From the NCBI GenBank assembly GCA_020137815.1, contig CM035356.1, positions 2,691,535 to 2,755,534 of the forward strand: a stretch of 64,000 bases of DNA, written 5' to 3'. Source of the DNA: Hormiphora californensis. Lineage: Eukaryota > Ctenophora > Tentaculata > Cydippida > Pleurobrachiidae. The notes under the pieces are model-generated. The model searched no databases. It was given only the letters and a program-made list of their open reading frames with translations, and was not told where the DNA came from. How positions within the stretch are numbered: the stretch's first letter is position 1; every line of letters begins with the position of its first letter. A program made the translations under genes and the position numbers. This document shows positions 1 to 10,157 of the stretch, piece after piece.

Positions 1-141
1 CTGCTGGGAATAAAGCGGAACCTTTTCAGAGTTCAGACTGATTTCAACAGTTAGCGACAGACTTGTCCACAATGAAATAGGAAAACAAGACATCCCATGC
101 TACTGAAAGTGAAACACTACAGAAAAACCTTCCACAAGTTC

Positions 142-2589
142 TTACTCGAGAATAGCGTGGATTTTCTCTTCGTTTTTGATGTAGAACTGAAGGTACAGGT
201 TGATGTGTCCCATATCAAATCGATCAGTGTTGAAGATGGTAACTTTGTCTCCCTTTACTGCTCCCCTGATACAGTAGATCTCTCCAGAGGTCTGAAAAAT
301 ATTTGTGAGTATCTCCGAGTACTTAGTTGTTAGTAGGCTTCCATATATCATGGGATACATATCAATTCTCGTAAAGTTGAGTATCTCTCAACAGCTGCTA
401 GCTGCATAACTTTCAGCATACCACGTATAAACGACATAATGCTATTAACACCGGGCATTCATTTATATGCTTCCTTCATATCATGGTCAAGGCAAGTCTT
501 GCACATAGTGTACAAAACGTCCGGTGAGGGCTACTATGGCACTATGCTAGTGTCCCAAGTTAACTCATTTAAACGGCACATTCACATCTACTGAGAGCCA
601 ATAGCATACGGGCCATATACAAGGTCAGTCTATAGAAGAAACAGACGGCCAAGGACTCAAAGCCAATCATAAAAAGTGCTATACCGAAATCAAAAAAGTA
701 TGCAGAAAAATTTTAGATTATGCCCCCCTTCTAAGTTGTTGAGTAAGGGATGGGACACATCTTACCGGATGGTTAACAGCGATAACGAATTCCCGTCCAA
801 GTTCAGTTGTTTCCTGGTGGGCGATGATATATGGCCCATCGGAACCATCTGGCTTAGCAAGTTCCTTGAAGTCCCAAAGCAGCCTGTAATAAGGGGTTGT
901 GTTAGGGGTAATCTTCAATAAAGTTCTCCATGTTAAATAACCAGTAGTTCGTGAGAGGTTGTATGTGTTTACGGTTTGTTGGCAATGTTTTCCAGTGGCA
1001 AAAGTTAATTGTTTCACACCTATTTAGTACTTCTGACACACACGAAAGAAATTGTATTAATTACTGTCGGCTATAGTTAATTATAAACCAAGAACACAAG
1101 TAGGCAAAACACTTGATAACTCTCAGGAACCGACCGAATCAGGAAATACTGGTCCCTGATTGGCTAATAACCAGTCACGTGACCTAAATAACGTGTTCTG
1201 ATTGGTTGTTTACTTGTGTCGGTCGGTTCCTGATAACATTCAATTGAAGATTACCTGATATCCACGGGGTCAGTGTCAGTGTCCAGGAAGTGAACCTTGA
1301 AGCAGATCTCAGAAGATGCTGGCTCCTCGATGACAAGAGCTTGTGCAGCAGCGGCAGCGGCAGCAGCTTCCTGGAAATGAACAGGAGTTAGATTGAACAA
1401 AACATGCCATTCTGAGTTGATTTTCCGTGCTTTTCCTGGAAGGGTAGTGATGACAAGGTGCTACTTCTAACTATAACAGTGTGATTGATGTATAATAGCT
1501 GTACAATGCTGCATGGCACTGTGCTGACATTCGACAAAAAACATAAAGAGTACAAATACAATTCCAAAGGCAACACAAATGTATTTTAAATGCTCCCCCG
1601 GATCAAAGAACTAAATGCTGACATGTAAATCTTCCGGACAAAGTAATGATTACCGCAGCTTCCCGGGCCGCTCGTTCAGCTGCCTCCCTCTCAGCAGCCT
1701 CTCGTGCAGCAGCCTCAGCTGCAGCCTGGGCAGCGGCGGCATCTGCTGCAGCCTGTGCAGCGGCGGCGGCAGCAGCAGCATCAGCGGCGGCCTGAGCCTC
1801 AGCGGCTGCCAGTGCCTCAGCGGCAGCCCGAGCTGCTCTCTCAGCCTCCTCCCTGGCAGCAGCCTCAGCCGCCCCATTGTCAACGGTTGTTGTGATAGTT
1901 ACACTTCCACTGGTGGCTAATTGAGCAATTTCCTGTAGTGGTGATTGAAGAGCATGTATTGCATTTCAATGAATCATAAAGAATGTCACATTATGTGAGA
2001 TATGATCTCTTCTTACATCACATCTAGTGAGAGATATGATCTTCTAATTACCTGTTGGAAAACTGACCAGCTGCCCTTGAACTCGATTGTCATCTGTCCG
2101 TCAATGAACTTCATCACAAAGGCAATGGGGTCGGGTGTCACCTTCATGTAAATCTCACTGGGGTTTCCCTCCGGGGTGGTCCTGACGAAGATATATATGT
2201 ATCAGATAAAAGATCAGGCTGAGATCAGATAAAAGATCAGGCTGAGATCAGATAAAAGATCAGGCTGAGATCATGTGATACCAGGAAGAGTTCTGCGCAG
2301 AACAGAATACTTGAACCTCTAACAATGATTACTTACTGCTTAGGATCCTAACTAACAGAACATGGTAATTGAACTGAACAAGGCCCCCACCACTAGAAAG
2401 CCTGCATCCGTGATCCGACCCAATCACAAAGATCCCTTAAAACAGTATCTCTTACTTGTAATCCTCGATGGTGAGGTTGGTTCCAAGGCACTCCTCAACA
2501 TTGCAGGCGCCACCCTCCAGACCCAGGGTCACTTGGGCAGGATTCGGGTCAAATGCCGTCAGAGTGAATCTGAGCTTTTGTGCAGCCAT
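142..2589 (-). CDS. Alanine-rich coiled protein with two flanking globular parts, unknown function
   Basis: Six exons on the minus strand join in frame: 2456-2589, 2052-2181, 1654-1932, 1255-1370, 766-925 and 142-291, giving about 322 residues. Every border has GT-AG and the phases agree; the weakest acceptor is at 925. The start is the ATG at 2587-2589 and the stop is TAA at 142-144. Residues 1-88 look like a compact beta-rich domain (start MAAQKLRFTLTAFD). About residues 105-195 are an Ala/Glu/Arg/Asp helix made largely of AAA, AEA and REAAE blocks. The last 130 residues are again of normal composition, with KVHFLDTDTDPVDI and GDKVTIFNTDRFD. There is no signal peptide or membrane segment, so an intracellular structural role is possible, but that is inference. 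I do not recognise the family. A hAT-like MITE sits in intron 4 and a 23-bp tandem repeat in intron 1. Confidence 0.75.
1124..1232 (+). mobile_element. hAT-like MITE, copy 1
   Basis: A 109-bp element has terminal inverted repeats starting CAGGAACCGACCGAA. It is flanked by imperfect 8-bp duplications, ATAACTCT at 1116-1123 and ATAACATT at 1233-1240. The centre has a GTCACGTGAC palindrome and CCAAT-type motifs. An 8-bp target duplication and a CA-initial inverted repeat are known hAT features. An inverted copy is at 45074-45194. No transposase is present. Confidence 0.75.
2205..2275. repeat. 23-bp tandem repeat, three units
   Basis: Three near-identical units containing CAGATAAAAGATCAGGCTGA lie in intron 1 of the alanine-rich gene. 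A second simple array of GAGAGATGTGA and related units is at about 2620-2690, just upstream of that gene's start codon. Confidence 0.85.
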
Positions 2590-3675
2590 CACGATTACTG
2601 AGGGTAAATTCCGCCTAGAGAGATATTGTGAGAGATATGAGAGATGTGAGAGATGTGAGAGATATTGTGAGAGATATGAGTCAGAGTGTGAGTGTGTGCT
2701 GGTTAAACTGCAAAAGTAAAACGGAAAACTAAAATGTCATCACGTATAAAATACAGCTCTCCCTGCCGACTAAATACGTAGCACAGGCGGGCAATATATG
2801 AGGTGGCGGTGACAGCATTACTTGAACACTATATAGTCCAAGTTTTCTAGTCTGGCAATAGTAAATGTATCAAACAATTGCTGAAATTAAAGGAAGCTTG
2901 ATAGTAGGTATACTAGGTTGCGGGGAAAAGAAATACAAAAAACCGGAACGGAAAGACTGGGCAGGGGGGCAAGACACGTGTGTGCACGACACCTCACTCC
3001 TTGTGTGCGTGTCTGTAAAAAACACACCATGGTAAATGACATTATATTGCAAGTGCAACAGCAGCAGCTCAGGTGTGTGTGTGGTTTATATAGTGACAGT
3101 TGACACAACATGGTTCGACAAGAAATGAATTGAGTCGACCGAGGTCGGGCAATTTATGGTGGTCAGCACTGCAACAGCATGGTGATGCAAAATCGGAACC
3201 GGAATAACGTTTGGTGGCAGTTTGTTTATTTATAAACACGTGCAGAGTTATGACTGTTTGTAGACAGCTGTAGGGAATACCAAGGAGTCTAACCCAATAA
3301 CTGAATTAAGCTCCTAGCAGTATTCAGCTACTGCCCTGTTTCCTACGCACTAAAATTAGTTCCAAATACAGAAACCAGGGAAAAATAACAGTCACCACTA
3401 ACAGAACAGAGAACATCGCGTCAACAAAGACCTGGAGTGAATTGTAATACTATGTTTCAAGTCACTTTCGAGCTCCTTTCGCTAGCCTTTCTACAACTAA
3501 AACATGGTAGTTTAACCCACCGTCGAACAAAACTGTAGCGAACATAGCAAGACAAAACTACTGTAACGAACACATATTAATATTACGATAGTCGAGGCAT
3601 ATGGCAAAGCGAAAAGTACTAACGTGTGTCAGGTGGGAGAAATGTCAGCGTTTGTAAAACTGAAACTTACAAATA
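2590..3675. other. Intergenic region, upstream of the alanine-rich gene
   Basis: This stretch has a short GAGAGATGTGA array and otherwise unique sequence with no convincing exon. It should hold the promoter of the minus-strand alanine-rich gene and the 3' end of the next minus-strand gene. I see no clear TATA box. Confidence 0.5.
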
Positions 3676-4536
3676 CTAAGCTATGTGTGTCAGAGGGAGA
3701 AATGTAAAACTAAAACTTACAAAGCTGCACCTAGAACGTGTAAGATTGTGAGAAAGCTCTAACCTCTTGTGTGGCTTCCTCTCTTGCTGCTGCGGTCTGA
3801 GGGTTGAAGCTTCTGCCCGGCTGTTGACAGGACCGTCCTCCCAAACATACCCAAACACCGCCCTCGTCTTGTCCTCACTAATTTGGACACGCTTGGGCGG
3901 GAGCACTGAGATTTTAAGATGCCGTGGACCAGTGATGAGAGGTGGTCGCTCTGCCTCTTGAGTTATTGATTCCGTTCTCTCTGGCTCTGGTGTTTTTGCA
4001 GCTAATTGAAATTCCCTTTGGTCTGGTTCTAAAGTTTCAGCAGCTAATTCAAGTCGTTCTGGTTCTAAAGATTCCGCAACTGATTCAGTTATCTCTGGTG
4101 CTGTAGATTCCGCAAATAATTCAGTTATCTCTGGTTCTGTAGATTCCGCAACTAATTCAGTTATCTCTGGTTCGGAAGGTACTGCAAGAGAAGTCACTGA
4201 ATTACTTTTATGATCATCTTCCTTCGAGGCACTACTAGTCGAGAGAGATCTATTGGATGAGGTGGTAATGTGATCATCTGGGATTGTTTTGGACAGGGAT
4301 TTGGATGGTGAAGTTGGTTTAGTCAGGGTAACTTTCAGTTTCTTCTTGGCAGCAATTTTCTGCATCAGCTTTTGGTGCTCTTTCCGTTTCTTCCTCGCCT
4401 TCTTCTCCTTCCTCTTGATGTCCTCCTTAAGTGTTCCACGTAGCAGGGAATTCAGGTGATCAGGTTTGGAGGAGTTAGATTTCTCTGCCGCCATCCCCGC
4501 TGCACAGGTCATACTGCTCAACATCGTACAGCCCAA
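3676..4536 (-). CDS. Basic/acidic low-complexity protein, unknown function
   Basis: A single open frame of 286 codons. An alternative start at codon 15 (MAAEKSNSS) is equally plausible because the first 14 codons look like leader sequence. Residues about 38-75 are very basic, with runs such as KRKEKKARKKRKEHQK. They are followed by a Ser/Thr-rich stretch. Residues about 120-195 are 12-14 residue acidic repeats of the EPEITELVAEST type. The C-terminal part (KISVLPPKRVQISEDK, FGYVWEDGP) is the most normal in composition. A possible donor (GTTAGA) after RKPHKR at about 3765 could replace the final 30 codons, which are odd in composition, by a further exon. The basic tract suggests a nuclear or nucleolar protein, which is inference only. 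Confidence 0.55.
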   Translation of the reverse strand: MGCTMLSSMTCAAGMAAEKSNSSKPDHLNSLLRGTLKEDIKRKEKKARKKRKEHQKLMQKIAAKKKLKVTLTKPTSPSKSLSKTIPDDHITTSSNRSLSTSSASKEDDHKSNSVTSLAVPSEPEITELVAESTEPEITELFAESTAPEITESVAESLEPERLELAAETLEPDQREFQLAAKTPEPERTESITQEAERPPLITGPRHLKISVLPPKRVQISEDKTRAVFGYVWEDGPVNSRAEASTLRPQQQERKPHKRLELSHNLTRSRCSFVSFSFTFLPLTHIA

Positions 4537-5017
4537 ACACTAGTCAACTGGGTGTTTTAATTCACCACCCTGGGTTTATCCAATATATATTATTAGGCAA
4601 TTTAGTGTAGAGTGTAATTCAGCTGATGTAGACGTGAAGTTGCATGCAAGACATAACAGAATATTTTAACGCGATTTTAGAAAAGCGCCGTTCTTCTTTG
4701 AAAACCATCTCCGGTTGTTTCATATTGTTTCACTTCTGGCCTAGTGTAGTAGTACACAGCCGGTGCTGTTGCAGTGTAAACTGTTTGTCTTTTTTACACC
4801 CATATAGGTGGTGAGAAAATATATTATTGAAGAAGAAAGAAAGAATCCGCTTTATCGACTTAATAATCTAATCAAATACATGCAGTCAAAGAAAAGAAAA
4901 AATACATCCTTGGAAAACACACTTGTATAAAGTCCAGCCTGATTCATGGAAATAATATAAAATTCAAATATAATGTCTCTTAATCAAGATTGTTAATCGA
5001 GCTCGGCTCTGTAAAAG
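4537..5017. other. Intergenic region between minus-strand genes
   Basis: Unique AT-rich sequence with no supported exon. It should contain the promoter of the basic/acidic protein gene and the 3' untranslated end of the fucolectin gene, whose stop codon is at 5018-5020. Confidence 0.5.
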
Positions 5018-8000
5018 TTAGTTTTCAACGGTAAAGGAGGCATTCCAGATCTCCACTTCTGTGTCCGTTTCTCTTATGTACTGTACCTCATAATCACCTG
5101 AAATGTTTATATGAAGGATCATCATTAATATAAAATATAGTTCAACATTATCTGATCGTTTCTATCTTTGTGGTGTACCAGCACTTCAATTAATATTCAT
5201 CGTGAAACAAAGATAAAAAAGAGGGCAACAAGCAAATTACTCCTGTCCATCATTTAAAACAAGAATTATTGCATTATGTATTCATAATGCGGTGTTTCCC
5301 TGCCACAAATGAATTTAAAATTGGTGAATAAGCTTCAAAACCGGATTTCCTGAGCATTTTTGGCTGATGCGATGTTGGTTACTAAGGTAACTAGGTTAGT
5401 TGCTATGGTAACTAAAGCAGTTGCTATGAAACCAAGGCAGTTGCTTAGGAGATCCCAGTTGGTTACCAAGTGCTTCAACTTTAACCGCATCTCAACTCAA
5501 GTCACTAGTGTGAAAGTAGTTTCATGCTTGGAAGACGTTCTACCACTTCATGACATTGCTCTAGGACGCCCAAAGTGAATACAAGTGAAAGTAAGAAGTG
5601 CTATCAGCGAGTAATTGCGCACCACAATATGTGTTAATCATTTCCTTTGTTGCATCAACGAAGCGTGAGATGAAAGTTTTATGAAGGAGCAGCACTTGTT
5701 ACTATGAGTTGTCCGTGACGGACGGACGGACGGACGGACATTTAGTTAACTCCCCATGCTGCTGATTTCTAAACCCTGAATGATCTTTTTAGCACGTGCG
5801 TGCTAAAAAGATCATCCCGGGTGAATGCCCTTCAGGCATTCACCCGGGCAGGGAAAAAATTGTTATTACCTGTCACATCCTCCTCTGCATCTTCCCCAAT
5901 CTCTATGGCAACGAATACACTATTAGTGCTGGCTGGACTCTGAGTAGTATGGATCTGGACGGCACTGGAGACTGACCCACCCCATGGCCGAACAAGTCTG
6001 AACATCTCAGGGCTCAGGGGAGCAAGGGATTTGTCGATAGCTAGCACACCACCACGTAGAGTTTCTCCAACCTTTTTATTCTTTTCCAGGTAGAAACTAA
6101 TTCCACTGTCCATGAACACTTCAGGCTTCATTTCTGAAATAACATCTGGGTATTAACAACCATTTCTAGCATTAGATGATATCATTAACTGAACAGGTCG
6201 ATCATTGTTACCAATTAAATACCACAATAACTATAAAATGTAGTAGGAAATATAGGGTACTGTACCTGTTTCCCAAGTCCTCATTTCAGCCTTCACAACT
6301 GCGGGAGTCTCTGTGAATACTTCCACAATTAGCTCCCCATTATCCCAATCATCGTACCTGTCCTCTACCTCCTCCATCTCCTCCACAACCATCTCTCCAT
6401 TGCCCCATTCATCGTAACTGCCTTCCTCTATGTCCTCAACAACTAATTCTCCATCGTCCCAGTTGTACCTATCTTCCTCCTCTTCCAGGTCTTCAACTAT
6501 TAGCTCTCCATTGTCCCAGTTATTATACATATCTTCCTCCAAGTCCTCAACTATAAGGTCATCCCAATCATTCTCCACCTCAATGGGTCCATTATCTCCC
6601 CTCCCATTAACAGGAACCTTCTCAGTCACCACTTCAAGGTCCAAGTAGTTATCAATATCATCCCAAGCATTATCATTAGTAAAGACATCAATCATCTCCG
6701 CCCCTGACCAGTCTCCCGTCCAATCTTCCTCCGCTACCGGGACGGTGTACCGTTTAGGCAGCTCTGTGCTATCCGGGCTCGGTGAGGCGGTATCAGTCCA
6801 TTCCTTGTATTCCGTCCTACCACCTTTAGTTCGGTAGCCGTCTGTTCTCTTGTTACTGTCAGTTGATGTTGCTTCTTCTGTCCATTCGTTGCTGTCAGTT
6901 CCTTCAGAAGTTGATGTAAAATCTTCTGCCCATTTGTTACTGTCAGTTCCTTCAGTAGTAATTGCTTCTTCTGTCCATTTCTCATCTTTGCTGTAGTATT
7001 TATCGGTTATATAATCCTCGGACCACGCTCTATTTTCGGTTCGATAACCTTTTGATCCCTCAGTTTGGTACCCTTTCGTTCCCTGGGTTTGGTACCCTTT
7101 TGATCCCTCCGTTTGGTACCCTTTCGTTCCCTGGCTTTGGTACCCTTTCGTTCCCTGGCTTTGGTACCCTTTCGTTCCCTGAGTTTGGTACCCTTTTGAT
7201 CCTTGGGTTTGGTACCCATTTTCCGTTTGGTAACCATCACTCCACTGGTTCTCCTGAGTTGGTTCTGTCTTTTCACCCCAGTATTCGCTTGGCTCCTCCG
7301 ATGATGAGCTGGGCCTGCTAGTATCGGACTTCATTTGTCCTGATGTCGTAGGGGTCTCGTCGGGGGATCCTGTCCGCTTTGTGTTCGGAGTCTCTGAGTT
7401 ATCGGCCGTCCACTCACTCATATATGGAGTTTGACTTGGTTCAACACCCTCCTCCGTCCAGGATTTATCAGTCCATATTTTGGTCTCACCATCAGTTTCC
7501 TGGCTGACTGGGAGGTAGGTGGTAAGAAACTCGGGGTCGGGTGTCCCATCTGTTCGCCTCTCCACTCCGTTACCCGTGGTGTAGGGATCCAAGGTGGAGT
7601 CATCGGTCCAAACTGAGTTATCCATATCGGTTGTCAGGGAGCCATCAGTCCTTTTAGAGGGAGTTGCTGAGTTATCCGTGTCAGTTGTCATGGAGCCATC
7701 AGTCCTTCTGTCAGGGGGTGTTGCTGGTGTAGAAGACATGTCTTTGGGCTGATACGATGATTCAAACTGTTGGCCGCCTGATGATGATGATACCACACCA
7801 GCAGGTTGTCCTGTTGATTTGAAAATGGCGCTAGTGCTGGTTTCCACTACTCTACGTGTCACATATCCGTCGTCATAGTTACCAGTCACCTCCACTTCAC
7901 AAAGAGTCATTGGACCATTGGACTTGGATAACAAAATGTAGTCCGTTGGTTTTGCCCCATTGCAGCTGATCGTATACATTTTACGATTTGTCTTGTACTC

Positions 8001-9638
8001 CACTGTACCACAAAGAGTTTCACCCGCATACACCTGAATGTAATTTGGTTGTGTTATGTGAGATGGGTTCAATAATGTGACAAAACGGGCCCACAAATCG
8101 TCAAATCCATCTGACACATACCTTTAATCCATCAATCCTCTCTGAGCAGCAATCTAATCGGTTATAAATATCCACAGAATTAACTCGGACAGCGCTAGAG
8201 AAGTTACCAATCCAAAATGGTTCATCATACCAAGTATCATCAGTGTGGGAACACGAGTTCCTAGAATGAGGGGGCATGATTCACTTGAAAATATACCATC
8301 ACAAAATCAGTGCTAAATGATGAAAAAGAAAAGCCAACAAGAATTATTGCATTATGTATGTATTCATAATGCGGTGTTTCCCTGCCACAAATGGATTTAA
8401 AATTGATGAATAACCTTCAAAACTGGATTTTCTGATGAATTTTGTGCATTTTTTGGCTGATACGATGTTGGTTACTAAGGTAACTAAGTAAGTTGCTATG
8501 GTAACCAAAGCAGTTGCTATGGTAACCGAAGCAGTTGCTATGGTAACCAAAACAGTTGCTATGGCAACCAAGGCAGTTGCTTAGGAGACCCCAGTTGGTT
8601 ACCAAGTGCTTCAACTTTAACCGCATCTCAACTCGAGTCACTAGTGTGACAGTAGTTTCATGCTTGGAAGACGTTCTACCACTTCATATCATGGCTGTAG
8701 GGCGCTCAAAGTGATTTAAGGTGATAGTGGGAAGTGCTATAAGCGAGTAATTGCGCGCCACAATGTGTGTTAATCATTTCCTTTGTTGAATCAACGAAGC
8801 GTGAGATGAAAGTTTTATGAAGGAGCAGACTTGTTGTTAGGCGTTATCCGTGACGGACGGACGGACACATTTAGTTTAACCCCACGATCTGCTGATTTCT
8901 AAACCCTGAATGATCTTTTTAGCACGTGCTAAAAACATCATCCCGGGTGAATGCCCTTCGGGCATTCACCCGGGCAGGGAAAAAATTAATTCTTCCCGCC
9001 TTGAATTTCAGTATCTCAGATCTGTCATTTTCAAGCTTTCAACCCCTGATATATAATATGACTCGGTGATAACTTACCCCCAGTAATTGGAGTTATTGTC
9101 CCCGTCAATAGCACGTTCTGCGTTACCTTCCCAGTCAGTAGAGCTCTGAGAAGCGCTAACAATCTGTATCTTACTCGGCCCACTCCATCCGCTAGTGCTG
9201 GTTTCCACTTGTCTCCGTGTCACGTATCCGTCGTCATAGTTACCATTCACCTCCACTTCACAAAGAGTCATTGGACCATTGGACTTGGATAACAAAATGT
9301 AGTCCGTTGGTTTTGCCCCATTGCAGCTGATCGTATACATTTTACGATTTGTCTTGTATTCCACTGTACCACAAAGAGTTTCACCCGCATACACCTGAAT
9401 GTAATGGTTGTGTTATGTGAGATGGTTTATGTGAGATGGTTTCAATAAATTGACAAAACGGGCCCACAAATCGTCAAATCCATCTGACACTGTGCATACC
9501 TTTAATCCATCAATCCTCTCTGAGCAGCAATCTAATCGGTTATAAATATCCACAGAATTAACTCGAACAGCGCTAGAGAAGTTACCAATCCAAAATGGTT
9601 CATCATACCATGTATCATCAGTGTGGGAACACGAGTTC
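5018..9638 (-). CDS. Fucolectin-type (FTP/F5-8C-like) protein with repetitive acidic stalk, 5' end unresolved
   Basis: Minus-strand exons joining in frame are 9500-9638, 9078-9394, 8122-8260, 6266-8033, 5870-6133 and 5018-5097. Two tandem eel-fucolectin/tachylectin-4/pentraxin-1 type domains are visible. Their signatures are ASQSSTDWEGNAERAIDG, NSCSHTDDTWYDEPFW, VDIYNRLDCCSERIDGLK, VYAGETLCGTVEY and LSKSNGPMTLCEVEV. The family binds fucose and other sugars through such beta-jellyrolls. Exon 6266-8033 encodes a Ser/Thr/Asp stalk, then about eight 8-residue TKGYQTQG repeats. These are followed by about five 20-residue acidic repeats around WDNGELIVEDLEEE. The C-terminal exons give a compact domain ending FTVEN. 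No signal peptide or membrane segment was found; the true first exon may lie in the decayed region 9815-10150. The exon pairs 8122-8260 and 9500-9638, and their following introns, are almost identical, so the duplication is recent. Confidence 0.7.
5258..5861 (+). mobile_element. Hairpin-ended element, copy 1 (in last intron of the fucolectin gene)
   Basis: About 604 bp from AACAAGAATTATTGC to GGCAGGGAAAAAATT. A left hairpin (GCATTATG/CATAATGC) is followed by GTTTCCCTGCC. At the right end are two hairpins, TTTTTAGCACG with its complement and CGGGTGAATGCC with its complement, followed by GGCAGGGAAA. The GGCAGGGAAA motif is inverted between the two ends. Inside are degenerate GTTGCTATGGTAAC repeats and a GACG array. 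There is no coding capacity. The structure resembles non-autonomous Helentron-type elements (subterminal inverted repeats, 3' hairpin, internal tandem repeats), which is inference. Confidence 0.75.
8336..8987 (+). mobile_element. Hairpin-ended element, copy 2
   Basis: About 652 bp with the same ends as the copy at 5258. It lies in the intron between exons 9078-9394 and 8122-8260 of the fucolectin gene. Four perfect tandem X-box-like sites occur at 8492, 8513, 8534 and 8555. The paralogous intron at 9639-9814 lacks the element, giving an empty site. The hairpin near 8920-8940 has lost perfect pairing. Confidence 0.8.
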
Positions 9639-9814
9639 CTAGAATGAGGGGGACATGATTCACTTGAAAATATACCATCACAAAATCAGTGCTAAATGAT
9701 GAAAAAGAAAAGTCAAAAATAATTAACTTTTCCCGCCTTGAATTCAGGTATCTTAGATCTGTCTATTTTAAGCTTTCGACCCCCGATACATAATATGACT
9801 CGGTGATAACTTAC

Positions 9815-10150
9815 CCCCAATAGTTGGAGTTAGTGTCCCCGTCAATAGCACGTTCTGCGTTACCTTCCCAGTCAGTAGAGCTCTGGGATAGCACTAACAA
9901 TCTGTACTTTACCCGGACCACTCCATCCATTAGTTGTCTCCTGCTTCCTAACCTTTCGTCATTGGTGTAGAGGACACATCACTACCTTTCGTCATTGGGG
10001 TAGAGGACACCTCACTCGAACCAGTATCCGTGTCGTATTCTGGGTACGGTGTAAGGGGTCGAAGATGGATCAGCTGGGTTTCCTTTCTGTGGGCTTGTTG
10101 AGAAATCCGGCTCGTAACTGGTTACTTGCTCATCCATCGGTGTTGTACTG
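9815..10150 (-). pseudogene. Decayed fucolectin exon and stalk remnant
   Basis: A third copy of the FTP start exon ends at the donor at 9814. Compared with the intact copy at 9078-9200 it has one extra base (GCTATCCCAGAG against GCTTCTCAGAG on the minus strand), which puts a stop in frame. Upstream, remnants of the Ser/Thr stalk (EDTSTTPMDEQVTSYEPDF, then TPYPEYDTDTGSSEV and SSTPMTKG twice) lie in different frames, so at least two further frame changes are needed. It is either a relic of the tandem duplication or the damaged 5' part of the neighbouring fucolectin gene. Confidence 0.6.
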
Positions 10151-10157
10151 GTATCTT

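Noticed and set aside
1615-1920. Plus-strand serine/glycine-rich open frame
   Set aside because: It is the antisense shadow of the Ala/Glu/Arg codon array of the minus-strand six-exon gene.
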